Origin: Cochleicola gelatinilyticus
GTDB taxonomy: Bacteria; Bacteroidota; Bacteroidia; Flavobacteriales; Flavobacteriaceae
Length of the DNA: 64,000 nt
Assembly (NCBI RefSeq): GCF_001637325.1
Contig: NZ_LRXL01000037.1
Coordinates: 62,001 to 126,000 of the forward strand
Direction: 5' to 3'
The position numbers and the translations under genes are program-made. Shown here one piece after another: positions 1 to 8,873 of the stretch (the stretch's first letter is position 1; each line of letters begins with the position of its first letter). The notes beneath the pieces are model-generated. The model saw only the letters and a program-made list of their open reading frames with translations, was not told where the DNA came from and made no database searches.

Positions 1-1
1 G

Positions 2-334
2 GTGGCATTTTTTGCTTCCGAAGAAAATAAAAAAGTCGTCGAACGCTTAAAAAGGTATGGAGTTCAGTTGGAGATTTCAGCAGAGAAATTGGCAAATCAA
101 ACCGATACCTTAGGAGGAAATACCTTTGTGGTTTCAGGAGTTTTTGAAAAAGTATCGAGAACCGAATTAAAGAAACTTATAGAGAATAACGGAGGGAAAG
201 TTTCTGGATCTATCTCGGGGAAAACCGGATACCTAGTTGCAGGAGCGAATATGGGGCCGAGCAAAAGAACCAAAGCAGAATCGTTGGGAATTCCGATTAT
301 TTCGGAAGCAGAGTTCCTTGAAATGATTTCGTAA
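2..334 (+). CDS. ligA: NAD-dependent DNA ligase LigA, C-terminal fragment (BRCT domain)
   Basis: The window opens inside this gene; only the last ~110 residues are present and the GTG at position 2 is almost certainly an internal Val codon. From about residue 36 the fragment is a BRCT domain (TLGGNTFVVSGVF, then NNGGKVSGSISGKTGYLVAG, then AESLGIPIISEAEFLEM). That order is the usual C-terminus of bacterial LigA, which seals nicks during replication and repair using NAD+. The adenylation and OB domains lie outside the window. The fragment could in principle belong to another BRCT protein, but the short tail ending just after the BRCT and the neighbour dapA fit LigA in Bacteroidota. Confidence 0.88.
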   Translation: MAFFASEENKKVVERLKRYGVQLEISAEKLANQTDTLGGNTFVVSGVFEKVSRTELKKLIENNGGKVSGSISGKTGYLVAGANMGPSKRTKAESLGIPIISEAEFLEMIS

Positions 335-392
335 TCTTGCCTTCGAATATCTCACGAAAATTGTATTTTTACATGCGATACGAGTCACCAAT

Positions 393-911
393 ATGTTTAG
401 AAAAATAAAGCTGAGATCGCTTCGGAAAGTAACCGATCGTTATTTAAAATCACGGGATACATCTCAGCGTAATGCACGTGTTAAGACTATTGGTTTTTTA
501 GTGAATGAAGCCGATTTCCAGAATTTTGAAGCTTTGTATGAGATTTGGAATGAGCTAGGCATTCAAAGAAAAGATGTGAAAGTTTTTACGTTTATCGAAG
601 TGAAAAAGAAACTACCGTCAATGCGTCAAAATCAACTTAATAATAAGGATGTAAATTGGCGCGGAGATATTAAAAACCAAAACGCAACCGAATTTTTAAA
701 AACACCCTTCGATGTTTTGGTAGGATATTATAAAGGAGCTAATGAATATCTAGACATGATGGTAGCACAGAGTCAGGCAGGATTTAAAGTAGGAGTTGCC
801 GGAAGTGACGAACGTTTGTTCGATTTATTGATCGATGTCGCTGTTTCGGAACCAAAAAAAATTAGAACAGAGATTGCCAAGTATCTTCGAATTTTAAAAA
901 AGATTGAGTAA
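393..911 (+). CDS. DUF6913 family protein
   Basis: A 172-residue soluble protein with no signal peptide or membrane segment. It begins with a basic stretch (MFRKIKLRSLRKVTDRYLKS), followed by an alternating alpha/beta pattern (VKTIGFLVNEADFQNFEAL, then DVLVGYYKG). I recognise it as the flavobacterial family usually called DUF6913, found between ligA and dapA; no function is known to me. It sits 58 bp after ligA and 31 bp before dapA on the same strand, so it may be co-transcribed with dapA. Confidence 0.7.
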   Translation: MFRKIKLRSLRKVTDRYLKSRDTSQRNARVKTIGFLVNEADFQNFEALYEIWNELGIQRKDVKVFTFIEVKKKLPSMRQNQLNNKDVNWRGDIKNQNATEFLKTPFDVLVGYYKGANEYLDMMVAQSQAGFKVGVAGSDERLFDLLIDVAVSEPKKIRTEIAKYLRILKKIE

Positions 912-942
912 TATAAAACTTCCGTAGTAAACGGATTGAACC

Positions 943-1818
943 ATGAAAGAATTAAGAGGCACTGGAGTAGCACTAATCACCCCATTTAAAGCAGATTTTT
1001 CTGTAGATGTTGCAGCATTAAGAAAGGTGGTGAACTTTAACATTGAGAACGGAATAAATTACTTGGTTGTATTAGGTACAACAGCAGAAAGTGCTACCCT
1101 TTCAAAAAAAGAAAAGCAGCTCGTAATCGATACTATTATTTCTGAAAACAAAGGAAGACTTCCTTTAGTATTAGGTATTGGTGGGAATAACACACAGGCC
1201 GTGATTGAAGAAATGCAAGAACGCGATCTTTCTGAATTTACAGCAATTCTTTCAGTTTCTCCATTTTACAACAAACCTACCCAAGAAGGAATTTACCAAC
1301 ATTTTGCTGCTATATCGAAAGCGGCTCCAAAACCTATTATTTTATACAATGTGCCTGGAAGAACTGCCTCTAATGTGCTTCCTGAAACTGTATTTCGATT
1401 GGCAAACGATTTTAAAAATATTGTTGGAGTAAAGGAAGCTGCTGGAGATATCGTACAAGCCATGCGCATGATTGATGGAACACCTGATGATTTTTTAGTG
1501 ATTTCTGGAGATGATATGATTACTTTGCCAATGGTATTAGCTGGGGGTGCTGGCGTGATTTCGGTGATTGCACAGGGATTTCCTAGTGAATTTTCTAAAA
1601 TGGTTCAATTAGGACTCGACCACGAGGTGAACAAGGCATACGCTATTCATTATAAAATAGCCCCTTCTATCGATTATATTTTTGCCGAAGGGAACCCTGC
1701 AGGAATTAAAGCGGTTTTTAAAGAAAAGCAGTTGTGTGACGATACAGTACGTCTTCCATTGGTTGGTGTTAGTGATCAACTTCGACTGAAGCTACGTTCA
1801 TTTGTAGCGGAATTTTAA
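943..1818 (+). CDS. dapA: 4-hydroxy-tetrahydrodipicolinate synthase
   Basis: DapA condenses pyruvate with aspartate semialdehyde in the first committed step of the diaminopimelate/lysine pathway, feeding peptidoglycan. The 291-residue TIM barrel has the expected length. Visible motifs are [10 protein letters not shown] at the N-terminus, GTTAES (the substrate-binding Thr-Thr pair), LYNVPGRT with the catalytic Tyr, and VGVKEAAGD with the Schiff-base Lys. It lies 31 bp after the DUF6913 gene. The 121 bp after its stop lead to a separate promoter for bamD, so the transcript probably ends there. Confidence 0.96.
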   Translation: MKELRGTGVALITPFKADFSVDVAALRKVVNFNIENGINYLVVLGTTAESATLSKKEKQLVIDTIISENKGRLPLVLGIGGNNTQAVIEEMQERDLSEFTAILSVSPFYNKPTQEGIYQHFAAISKAAPKPIILYNVPGRTASNVLPETVFRLANDFKNIVGVKEAAGDIVQAMRMIDGTPDDFLVISGDDMITLPMVLAGGAGVISVIAQGFPSEFSKMVQLGLDHEVNKAYAIHYKIAPSIDYIFAEGNPAGIKAVFKEKQLCDDTVRLPLVGVSDQLRLKLRSFVAEF

Positions 1819-1927
1819 TTTTACGCATACTTCTTTGTGTTAAAGTTTTCAGAAACAGCTATGAATAGTGCTTTGGTGGACAATAAACATGTGCGGTAAT
1901 AAGTTTTTATAATAGCACATAATTCAC

Positions 1928-1935
1928 TACTTTTG
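1928..1935 (+). promoter_or_regulatory. Flavobacterial -7 promoter box (TAnnTTTG) for bamD
   Basis: The octamer TACTTTTG matches the flavobacterial -7 consensus exactly. It ends only 4 nt before the ATG at 1940. The transcription start would fall at about that ATG, which favours either a leaderless message or initiation at the in-frame ATG at 1955. No clear TTG -33 box is seen at the usual spacing. Confidence 0.55.
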
Positions 1936-1939
1936 CACG

Positions 1940-2782
1940 ATGTTTTTTAAATATATGAGAGCAAGTCTATTACTTCTTTTTTTTAGCGTAATTTTTTTTA
2001 GTTCATGTAGTGAGTATCAAAAGGTGCTTACTGGTGACGATATAGGGAATAAATATGCTATGGCAGATTCACTATACCGTAAAGGCAAATACAAAAAAGC
2101 CCTGCGTTTAATGGAGCAAATCGTACCGGCATATCGAGGTAAGCCACAAGCTGAGCGTCTTATGTATTTGTATGCGAATACTTTTTATGAGTTAGGTGAT
2201 AACTATTTAGCAGGATACCAATTTGAACGTTTTGCAGATACGTATCCGCAGAGTGATAGTGTAGAAGTTGCAGCGTATAGATCTGCAAAAAGTTATGCTA
2301 AACTATCTAACCGATATTCTCTAGACCAGAAAGAAACATATACAGCACTTGAAAAACTTCAAGGATATATTAACAAGTATCCTAATTCAGACTATAGGGA
2401 GGAAGCCAATGCTTCTGTTGCTGAACTTCGATTAAAGTTAGATAGAAAATCATACGAAACAGCAAACCAGTATCTTCGTATAGAAGATTATAAAGTTGCT
2501 ATCGAAGCGTTTGAAAACTTCATTGTAGATAATCCAGGGTCTAAGTTTAGAAGTCAAGCATTTTTAGGAAGACTAGAAGCGGGATATAGATTAGCGATAA
2601 ATAGTTTTCCAGCTTTGGTAAAATTACGTTTGTTAAAAGCAAAAGAGTATTATAACAGCTTTAATAAATATTATAAAGATTCTGAATTCAGTCCACGTGC
2701 GAATGAAATTCTGGAAGATATTAATAAACGGTTAGCAGCGTACCCTACTGAAACCGAAACTGAGACTGAAACAACACCATAA
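1940..2782 (+). CDS. bamD: Outer membrane protein assembly factor BamD
   Basis: BamD is the TPR lipoprotein of the BAM complex that folds beta-barrels into the outer membrane. A hydrophobic signal ends in a lipobox (FFSSC, Cys23), followed by YQKVL and tandem TPR-like helices (YRKGKYKKALRLMEQIVPAY, then FERFADTYPQSD, then FIVDNPGSKFRSQAF). The 280-residue length fits the family. The extreme C-terminus is a Thr/Glu repeat (ETETETETTP). The start could equally be ATG 1955 (MRASLLLL), which suits the promoter position better. It is 10 bp upstream of the omega-like gene and probably in one operon with it and coaBC. Confidence 0.93.
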   Translation: MFFKYMRASLLLLFFSVIFFSSCSEYQKVLTGDDIGNKYAMADSLYRKGKYKKALRLMEQIVPAYRGKPQAERLMYLYANTFYELGDNYLAGYQFERFADTYPQSDSVEVAAYRSAKSYAKLSNRYSLDQKETYTALEKLQGYINKYPNSDYREEANASVAELRLKLDRKSYETANQYLRIEDYKVAIEAFENFIVDNPGSKFRSQAFLGRLEAGYRLAINSFPALVKLRLLKAKEYYNSFNKYYKDSEFSPRANEILEDINKRLAAYPTETETETETTP

Positions 2783-2792
2783 TCCTTACATT

Positions 2793-3128
2793 ATGACAGA
2801 TATTAAAAATTCTGAAGCACCAATCAATACAACAACTATTGATAAAAACTTGGTTGATGCACCAACTAATAACATCTATGAGGCAATCTCTATTATTTCT
2901 AAGAGAGCCAATCAGATTAATGGCGATATCAAAAAAGAATTGCTTGAAAAGTTAGATGAGTTTGCTACCTATAACGATAGTTTGGAAGAAATTTTCGAAA
3001 ATAAAGAGCAGATCGAAGTTTCTAAATTCTATGAGAAACTACCTAAGCCACATGCGCTAGCAGTTCAAGAATGGTTGGATAATAAGATCTATTTCCGTAA
3101 TACAGCAGACGAAGATATCGAAAAATAA
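2793..3128 (+). CDS. rpoZ: DNA-directed RNA polymerase omega-like subunit (Rpb6 family)
   Basis: A 111-residue protein of the Bacteroidota RpoZ/Rpb6-type family, which assists folding and assembly of the beta' subunit. The core NNIYEAISIISKRANQIN resembles the omega helix that contacts beta'. The N-terminal ~25 residues are Thr/Asn-rich and the C-terminus is acidic. It lies between bamD (10 bp) and coaBC (2 bp), the arrangement I expect in this phylum. Omega sequences diverge strongly between phyla, so recognition rests on both the helix and the context. Confidence 0.85.
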   Translation: MTDIKNSEAPINTTTIDKNLVDAPTNNIYEAISIISKRANQINGDIKKELLEKLDEFATYNDSLEEIFENKEQIEVSKFYEKLPKPHALAVQEWLDNKIYFRNTADEDIEK

Positions 3129-3130
3129 AA

Positions 3131-4342
3131 ATGGGAGTTTTAAGCGGTAAACATATTTTACTAGGCGTTACAGCCGGTATTGCTGCTTATAAATCTGCCT
3201 TTTTAGTTCGATTGCTTGTTAAGAAAGGTGCGGAAGTAAAAGTTATTATGACTCCTTCGGCTAAAGAGTTTGTAACTCCTTTAACCTTATCAACACTTTC
3301 GAAAAACGAAGTACACTCTTCTTTTACCAATGAAGAGAATGAAAATGCCCAATGGAATAACCATGTTGAGTTAGCCCTTTGGGCAGATTTATTTATTATA
3401 GCTCCCGCCACAGCCAATACGCTCTCGAAAATGGCTCACGGAACTAGTAATAATTTGTTGCTAGCCACATATCTTTCTGCTAAATGTCCTGTATATTATG
3501 CGCCAGCAATGGATCTAGATATGTACAAACATCCCTCCACCCTCGCGACTTTTGCCACGTTAGAATCGTTTGGGAATATACAAATTGAAGCAGATCATGG
3601 AGAGTTGGCAAGTGGTTTAATAGGGAAAGGTAGAATGGCAGAGCCAGAAGCTATTGTGTCATTTATTGAAAAAGAACTTTCTAAGAAATTACCTTTTCGA
3701 GGAACAAAAATTCTTATCACCGCAGGACCAACGTACGAAGCGATCGATCCTGTTCGATTTATTGGAAATCACAGCAGTGGTAAAATGGGATGTGCTATAG
3801 CGGAAGCAGCTGCGAAACTGGGAGCTGAGGTCGTACTTGTGTTAGGTCCATCGGCCGTGAAAGTAACAGAAGAGAGCATGACGGTAATACGGGTAGTTTC
3901 AGCTCAAGATATGTGTGAGGCTGTGCACGATCATTTTCGTACATCACATGTTGCTATTCTAAGTGCGGCAGTAGCCGATTACAGACCTTCCGAAGTAGCT
4001 TCAGAAAAAATTAAAAAGAAAGAGGGTACATTAACGCTCCATCTCGAAAAAACAAAAGACATTCTTGCTTCACTTGGGGCTATTAAAAAAGATCAATTTT
4101 TAGTTGGTTTTGCTTTAGAGACCCAGAACGAACTTGAAAATGCAAAAACAAAGCTTCAAAAAAAGAATTTAGATTTAATTGTTTTAAATTCGCTAAAAGA
4201 CAAGGGAGCAGGGTTTCAAAAAGATACAAATAAAGTGACTTTTGTAACTAAAGACAATAAAGTACTTCCGTTTGAAGTTAAACAGAAGTCGGAAGTAGCT
4301 ACCGATATTTTAGATCATATTTTACAATACATACATGCGTAA
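3131..4342 (+). CDS. coaBC: Bifunctional phosphopantothenoylcysteine decarboxylase / phosphopantothenate-cysteine ligase
   Basis: CoaBC carries out two consecutive steps of coenzyme A synthesis. The N-terminal ~180 residues are the flavin-dependent CoaC decarboxylase (GVTAGIAAYKSAFLVRLL, APATANTLSKMAHG, and the APAMDLDMY substrate-clamp region). The C-terminal half is the CoaB ligase (ITAGPTYEAIDPVRFIGNHS, SAAVADYRP, then KKKEGTLTLHLEKTKDIL). The length of 403 residues is normal. It follows the omega gene by 2 bp and its last 8 bases overlap the start of porD, so translation of the two is probably coupled. The later CoA gene coaE is at about 9.8 kb. Confidence 0.96.
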   Translation: MGVLSGKHILLGVTAGIAAYKSAFLVRLLVKKGAEVKVIMTPSAKEFVTPLTLSTLSKNEVHSSFTNEENENAQWNNHVELALWADLFIIAPATANTLSKMAHGTSNNLLLATYLSAKCPVYYAPAMDLDMYKHPSTLATFATLESFGNIQIEADHGELASGLIGKGRMAEPEAIVSFIEKELSKKLPFRGTKILITAGPTYEAIDPVRFIGNHSSGKMGCAIAEAAAKLGAEVVLVLGPSAVKVTEESMTVIRVVSAQDMCEAVHDHFRTSHVAILSAAVADYRPSEVASEKIKKKEGTLTLHLEKTKDILASLGAIKKDQFLVGFALETQNELENAKTKLQKKNLDLIVLNSLKDKGAGFQKDTNKVTFVTKDNKVLPFEVKQKSEVATDILDHILQYIHA

Positions 4343-5225
4343 ATTTTTACTTTTATCTAGTCTTATGTTTATGGTTTTTGCAGCACAAGCTCAAGAACTA
4401 AACGCTACAGTTACCATAGATGCAGAACAAACAGGACAGCCAAATCAGCAAGTATTTCGAACGTTGCAACAACAACTTACCGAATTTGTAACCAACACCA
4501 AGTGGACAAATAAAACATTTAAGAACCAAGAGCGAATCGATTGTAATTTCACCTTAATTCTTACAGAGTATAACGGAGATTCTTTTTTAGGATCCTTACA
4601 AATACAAGCTTCGAGACCTGTTTTTAACTCCACCTACGATACACCCATTTATAATTATAACGATAAACAATTAGGCTTTACCTATAAAGAGTTTCAACCA
4701 TTGAACTTTAATATTAATACGTTCGACTCTAACCTTATTTCTGCGATCGCTTTTCATGTGTATACAATCTTAGGGCTCGATGCAGATACTTTTCAATTAA
4801 ATGGCGGTGCCGAATATTTCGAGACGGTAAAACAAATCGTAAATACAGCAGCAGGAAGTAATTCTGTAGGTTGGAAAGCGAGCGACGGAACCCAGTCGCG
4901 CTACCGCTATAACGATGCTCTAATTTCGAATGTATACAGTGAGTTTCACGATGCTATGTATCAATACCATCTTCAAGGATTAGATTTAATGTCTGAAGAC
5001 CAAAAGCAAGCGAAAGAAAATATGATCGCTGCGATCGGGAAGTTGAAAAATATTAATGACCGTCGCCCAAACTCGTATTTAATTCGTACTTTTTTTGATA
5101 CGAAGAGTGATGAAATTCAAGCAGTTTTTAGCGGAGGTCCTTCCGTAAATATTACCACGCTTCTCGAAAACCTTACTCGTATGGCACCTACTAAAAGAGA
5201 AACTTGGAGTAATATAAAGTTTTAA
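4335..5225 (+). CDS. porD: Type IX secretion system protein PorD (DUF4835)
   Basis: A 296-residue exported protein with a signal peptide ending in AAQAQ and no lipobox. It matches the DUF4835 family, known as PorD of the T9SS, by the sequence around FVTNTKWTNKTFKNQERI, the ASRPVFNSTYDTP region, and a C-terminal Arg/Asn-rich stretch ending in TWSNIKF. Its exact role in the secretion machine is not something I can derive here. The gene overlaps coaBC by 8 bp and precedes recN, the coaBC-porD-recN order I recognise from Bacteroidota. A T9SS cargo protein is encoded at 29.7-33.0 kb. Confidence 0.88.
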   Translation: MRKFLLLSSLMFMVFAAQAQELNATVTIDAEQTGQPNQQVFRTLQQQLTEFVTNTKWTNKTFKNQERIDCNFTLILTEYNGDSFLGSLQIQASRPVFNSTYDTPIYNYNDKQLGFTYKEFQPLNFNINTFDSNLISAIAFHVYTILGLDADTFQLNGGAEYFETVKQIVNTAAGSNSVGWKASDGTQSRYRYNDALISNVYSEFHDAMYQYHLQGLDLMSEDQKQAKENMIAAIGKLKNINDRRPNSYLIRTFFDTKSDEIQAVFSGGPSVNITTLLENLTRMAPTKRETWSNIKF

Positions 5226-5278
5226 TTCTATATCGTATTTCCCTGTAGATTTTTTAAAAACCCGTATCTTTCAAACTC

Positions 5279-5305
5279 CTTTCCGAGGGGTGTCTCTTCG
5301 GAAAG
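5279..5305 (+). promoter_or_regulatory. Hairpin in the recN leader
   Basis: CTTTCCGA at 5279-5286 and TCGGAAAG at 5298-5305 form a perfect 8-bp stem with an 11-nt loop. The hairpin sits between a near-consensus -7 box (TATCTTTC, 5265-5272) and the TTG start of recN at 5337. No T-run follows at once, so it does not look like a terminator for porD. A leader structure or protein-binding site is possible. Confidence 0.45.
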
Positions 5306-5336
5306 TTTACATTGCTAATTGTAATTTTTTTCTGAA

Positions 5337-6989
5337 TTGATCTCACAACTTGCCATAAAAAATTATGCTCTTATTGAAGACATCCGCGTTACTTTACAAC
5401 CCGGACTAACAATTATAACAGGAGAAACTGGTGCCGGAAAATCTATTCTTTTGGGAGCACTTGCCTTACTTTTAGGGAAACGCGCAGACCTTAGCAGTGT
5501 AAAAGACAACTCAAAAAAGTGTGTGATTGAAGCTGAATTTACGTTAAAAGGATATGGACTTGAAGCCGTTTTCGATGAGTACGATTTAGATTACGATCTA
5601 CATACCATAATCCGCAGAGAAATTCTACCAGGAGGAAAATCCCGAGCTTTCGTGAATGATACTCCAGTTAATCTTTCACAGCTACAATCGCTAGCTCCTT
5701 ACTTAGTCGATATTCACAGTCAGAATGAAACACTATCGTTAGCGTCAGAGGCTTATCAACTCGAGGTGATCGATGCACTTGCTGGAAATGCTGAGCTACT
5801 ACAAGAATATACCTCACAATTGTCTTTATATAGAACGGTTACCGAAACATTAGAGAAGCTTATTTCTGAAAAGGAAACCGCTACAAAAGAACTCGATTAC
5901 CATACCTTTCAACACACAGAATTAGTTGAAGCTAATTTAAAAGGAATGGATCAACAAGAATTGGAGGAAACTTTTGAAACATTGAGTAATTCTGAAGAAA
6001 TTCAAGAAGGAATTGCACAGGGCTTAGAATTATTATCTGAAGAAAATGTTGGAACAATAGAAACAGCGAAACAAGTACGAGCTACACTGTCAAAATTAAA
6101 AAATTATGCCAGTCGTTATGAAGATTTTTGGGATCGTATTAACAGCGTAATAATTGAATTAGAAGATATATTCGAAGCACTTTCTGAAGCTTCAGATACC
6201 GTAGAAGCAGATCCATCCACCTTATTCGAATTAAATGCAAAGCTTCAAACACTTTATAAACTTCAGCAGAAACATTCCGTAGCCACTGTTAATGAATTGA
6301 TCGAAATTCAAGAGTCTCTTGCTGAAAAAATCGATACAACTCTTCATTTAGATAGTGCTATAGATGCCGCTAAAAGAGAAAAAGCGCATGCGGAAGAAAT
6401 TGCCTTGCAAACAGCTTCCGAAATACATAAAAAACGTATCGCTGCTATACCCGAATTAAAAAAACAATTGGAAGCGTATTTAAAAGAATTAGGGTTGCCA
6501 AATGCAACGTTTCAGTTCGACTTAAATGCCTCTAAAACTTTTCGAAGTGCTGGAACCGATACACTCGAATTGTTGTTCACAGCGAATAAAGGATTAGCAC
6601 CGGCACCTTTAAAGAAAGTTGCTTCTGGAGGAGAAATGAGCCGGATTATGCTAGCTGTAAAGGCGGTGCTTGCTAAGTACAAAAAGTTACCCACCATCGT
6701 TTTCGATGAAATTGATACAGGAGTTTCGGGGGAGATTGCAAATAAAATGGCAAAAATCATGGCGGAAATGAGTGTCAGTATGCAATTAATTAGCATTACC
6801 CACCTTCCACAAATCGCCTCTAAAGGAGCTCATCATATAAAAGTGTATAAAGAGGATGTTAATGAGCGCACGGTGACGGGATTGAAAATTCTTACGGAAG
6901 AGGAGCGCATCGTCGAGATTGCACAAATGATCGGGGGAAAACACGTCACCGATGCAGCACTTGCAAATGCAAAAGAATTATTAAACTAA
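5337..6989 (+). CDS. recN: DNA repair protein RecN
   Basis: RecN is an SMC-like ATPase acting in recombinational repair of double-strand breaks. The N-terminus (ISQLAIKNYALIEDI) leads into Walker A GETGAGKS. A long coiled-coil region fills the middle, and the C-terminal head holds VASGGEMSRIMLA (signature) and VFDEIDTGVSGE (Walker B). The length of 550 residues is typical. The start is TTG: the upstream frame closes at a TAA at 5322-5324, and no ATG occurs in frame before the essential Walker A. A hairpin lies in the 111-bp leader. Confidence 0.95.
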   Translation: MISQLAIKNYALIEDIRVTLQPGLTIITGETGAGKSILLGALALLLGKRADLSSVKDNSKKCVIEAEFTLKGYGLEAVFDEYDLDYDLHTIIRREILPGGKSRAFVNDTPVNLSQLQSLAPYLVDIHSQNETLSLASEAYQLEVIDALAGNAELLQEYTSQLSLYRTVTETLEKLISEKETATKELDYHTFQHTELVEANLKGMDQQELEETFETLSNSEEIQEGIAQGLELLSEENVGTIETAKQVRATLSKLKNYASRYEDFWDRINSVIIELEDIFEALSEASDTVEADPSTLFELNAKLQTLYKLQQKHSVATVNELIEIQESLAEKIDTTLHLDSAIDAAKREKAHAEEIALQTASEIHKKRIAAIPELKKQLEAYLKELGLPNATFQFDLNASKTFRSAGTDTLELLFTANKGLAPAPLKKVASGGEMSRIMLAVKAVLAKYKKLPTIVFDEIDTGVSGEIANKMAKIMAEMSVSMQLISITHLPQIASKGAHHIKVYKEDVNERTVTGLKILTEEERIVEIAQMIGGKHVTDAALANAKELLN

Positions 6990-7013
6990 AATTGATTTTA
7001 AAATATTAGCACC

Positions 7014-7829
7014 ATGTCATACAATTTACTAAAAGGAAAACGAGGAATTATATTTGGAGCATTAGATGAAAATTCTATTGCTTGGAAAACAGCTGAGCGA
7101 GTACATGAGGAAGGTGGAGAGTTTGTATTAACGAATGCGCCAATTGCAATGCGTATGGGACAAATTAAACAATTGGCAGAAAAAACGGGGTCAGAGATTA
7201 TACCCGCAGATGCTACTAATTTAGAAGAACTTGAAAACCTTGTTGCAAAAGCGCAAGAGATTCTTGGAGGAAAATTAGATTTTGTGCTGCATTCTATTGG
7301 TATGTCTGTTAATGTTCGCAAAGGAAAACATTATACCGATTCTAATTACGACTGGACTCATAAAGGATGGGACGTCTCTGCCGTGTCATTTCATAAAACG
7401 ATGAGTGTGCTTTATAAACAAGATGCGATGAACGAATGGGGAAGTATTGTAGCGCTTACCTATATGGCGGCACAGCGCGTATTCCCAGATTATAATGACA
7501 TGGCGGATAACAAGGCGTACTTAGAATCTATCGCACGTAGTTTTGGCTATTTCTTTGGAAGAGATAAGAAAGTTAGAGTGAATACAATTTCACAATCCCC
7601 AACACCTACCACAGCAGGGCAGGGGGTAAAAGGGTTTGATGGCTTTATTTCATATGCCGATAAAATGTCTCCACTAGGAAATGCTACCGCCGAAGATTGT
7701 GCTGCCTATACGGTTTCTTTATTTAGTGACCTTACAAAACGAGTTACGCTACAGAACCTTTATAATGATGGTGGTTTTTCTAATATGGGAGTAAGCGATG
7801 CTGTAATGGATGCTTTTACAAAAGAATAG
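7014..7829 (+). CDS. fabI: Enoyl-[acyl-carrier-protein] reductase (NADH), FabI type
   Basis: FabI reduces enoyl-ACP in the last step of each fatty acid elongation cycle. The 271-residue Rossmann-fold protein has the FabI-type N-terminal loop (GALDENSIAWKTAE), LHSIGMS in the cofactor region, and the catalytic Tyr-x6-Lys (YNDMADNK). The wide Tyr-Lys spacing separates FabI from ordinary SDRs. It lies 24 bp after recN and 14 bp before a glycosyltransferase, all on the same strand. Confidence 0.95.
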   Translation: MSYNLLKGKRGIIFGALDENSIAWKTAERVHEEGGEFVLTNAPIAMRMGQIKQLAEKTGSEIIPADATNLEELENLVAKAQEILGGKLDFVLHSIGMSVNVRKGKHYTDSNYDWTHKGWDVSAVSFHKTMSVLYKQDAMNEWGSIVALTYMAAQRVFPDYNDMADNKAYLESIARSFGYFFGRDKKVRVNTISQSPTPTTAGQGVKGFDGFISYADKMSPLGNATAEDCAAYTVSLFSDLTKRVTLQNLYNDGGFSNMGVSDAVMDAFTKE

Positions 7830-7843
7830 TCCCTTTATATATT

Positions 7844-8845
7844 ATGAGTCGAATGTATTCTTTTATTATTCCTGTCTTTAATCGTTCGAAAGAGATCGAA
7901 GAACTTTTAGGCAGTTTTATAAAAATGGAGTACAATGAACCCTATGAAATTGTTATCGTTGAAGACGGCTCTTCGGAAACTTCTGAAGCGGTGGTGAAGC
8001 GTTTTGCAAATAACTTACCTATCACTTATTACTTTAAGCCGAATTCGGGTCCCGGTGCTTCCAGAAACTTCGGAATGCAAAAAGCAAAAGGGAACTACTT
8101 TATAATTTTAGATTCAGACGTATTGATGCCTCCACATTATTTAAAGACGGTCGATGCATTTTTGAAGAAAACGTATTACGATTGCTTTGGTGGGGCAGAT
8201 GCGGCACATGATAGTTTTACACCTTTACAGAAAGCAATTAATTATGTAATGACCTCCTTTTTTACAACGGGAGGAATTCGTGGAAGTGAAAAAAGCGTAC
8301 AACATTTCGAACCGCGAAGTTTTAATATGGGGATTTCCAAAAAAGCATTTGAAGCTACTGGGGGTTTTGCGAAGATACACCCTGGAGAAGATCCCGATTT
8401 ATCTCAACGCATCTTAAAATCTGGTTTTAAAACGACATTTATTCCTAATGCTTTCGTCTATCATAAAAGGCGTATTTCTTGGAACAAGTTCTATACGCAA
8501 GTGAAAAAGTTTGGAATGGTGCGACCTATTTTAACAAAGTGGCACCCTACTGCGGCGAAGGTTACTTTTTGGTTTCCAAGCTTATTTGTGATATTCACCA
8601 TAGCATCAGTCTTAGGCGCATTGCTATATCGATGGGAACTTATTATCCCACTTCTCGGATATGTACTTTTAATTTTATTTCATGCTTCTTTCGTTACTAA
8701 GAGTATAGGTATTGGAATTTTGTCTGTCGCAGCTGTTTTTGTTCAGTTCTTTGGCTACGGGATTGCATTTTTAAAATCTACCTTCTTTATACGTTTGCTT
8801 CAGAAAGACCCTGAAAAGAAGTTTCCAAACTTATTTTTTAAGTAA
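7844..8845 (+). CDS. Family 2 glycosyltransferase, membrane-anchored
   Basis: The N-terminal ~220 residues are a GT-A fold transferase: YSFIIPVFNRSKEIEELL, then VEDGSSE, then FIILDSDVLMP (DxD-like metal site), then GEDPDLSQRI (the ED acceptor motif). The C-terminal ~80 residues contain two or three hydrophobic segments (FWFPSLFVIFTIASVLGALL, then IIPLLGYVLLILFHASFV), so the enzyme is probably bound to the inner membrane. It likely adds a sugar to a lipid or polysaccharide; the donor and acceptor cannot be read. It sits between fabI and the YbbR-like gene. Confidence 0.9.
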   Translation: MSRMYSFIIPVFNRSKEIEELLGSFIKMEYNEPYEIVIVEDGSSETSEAVVKRFANNLPITYYFKPNSGPGASRNFGMQKAKGNYFIILDSDVLMPPHYLKTVDAFLKKTYYDCFGGADAAHDSFTPLQKAINYVMTSFFTTGGIRGSEKSVQHFEPRSFNMGISKKAFEATGGFAKIHPGEDPDLSQRILKSGFKTTFIPNAFVYHKRRISWNKFYTQVKKFGMVRPILTKWHPTAAKVTFWFPSLFVIFTIASVLGALLYRWELIIPLLGYVLLILFHASFVTKSIGIGILSVAAVFVQFFGYGIAFLKSTFFIRLLQKDPEKKFPNLFFK

Positions 8846-8873
8846 ATTTAGAAGCTGAAAAGAAGCCATTTGT

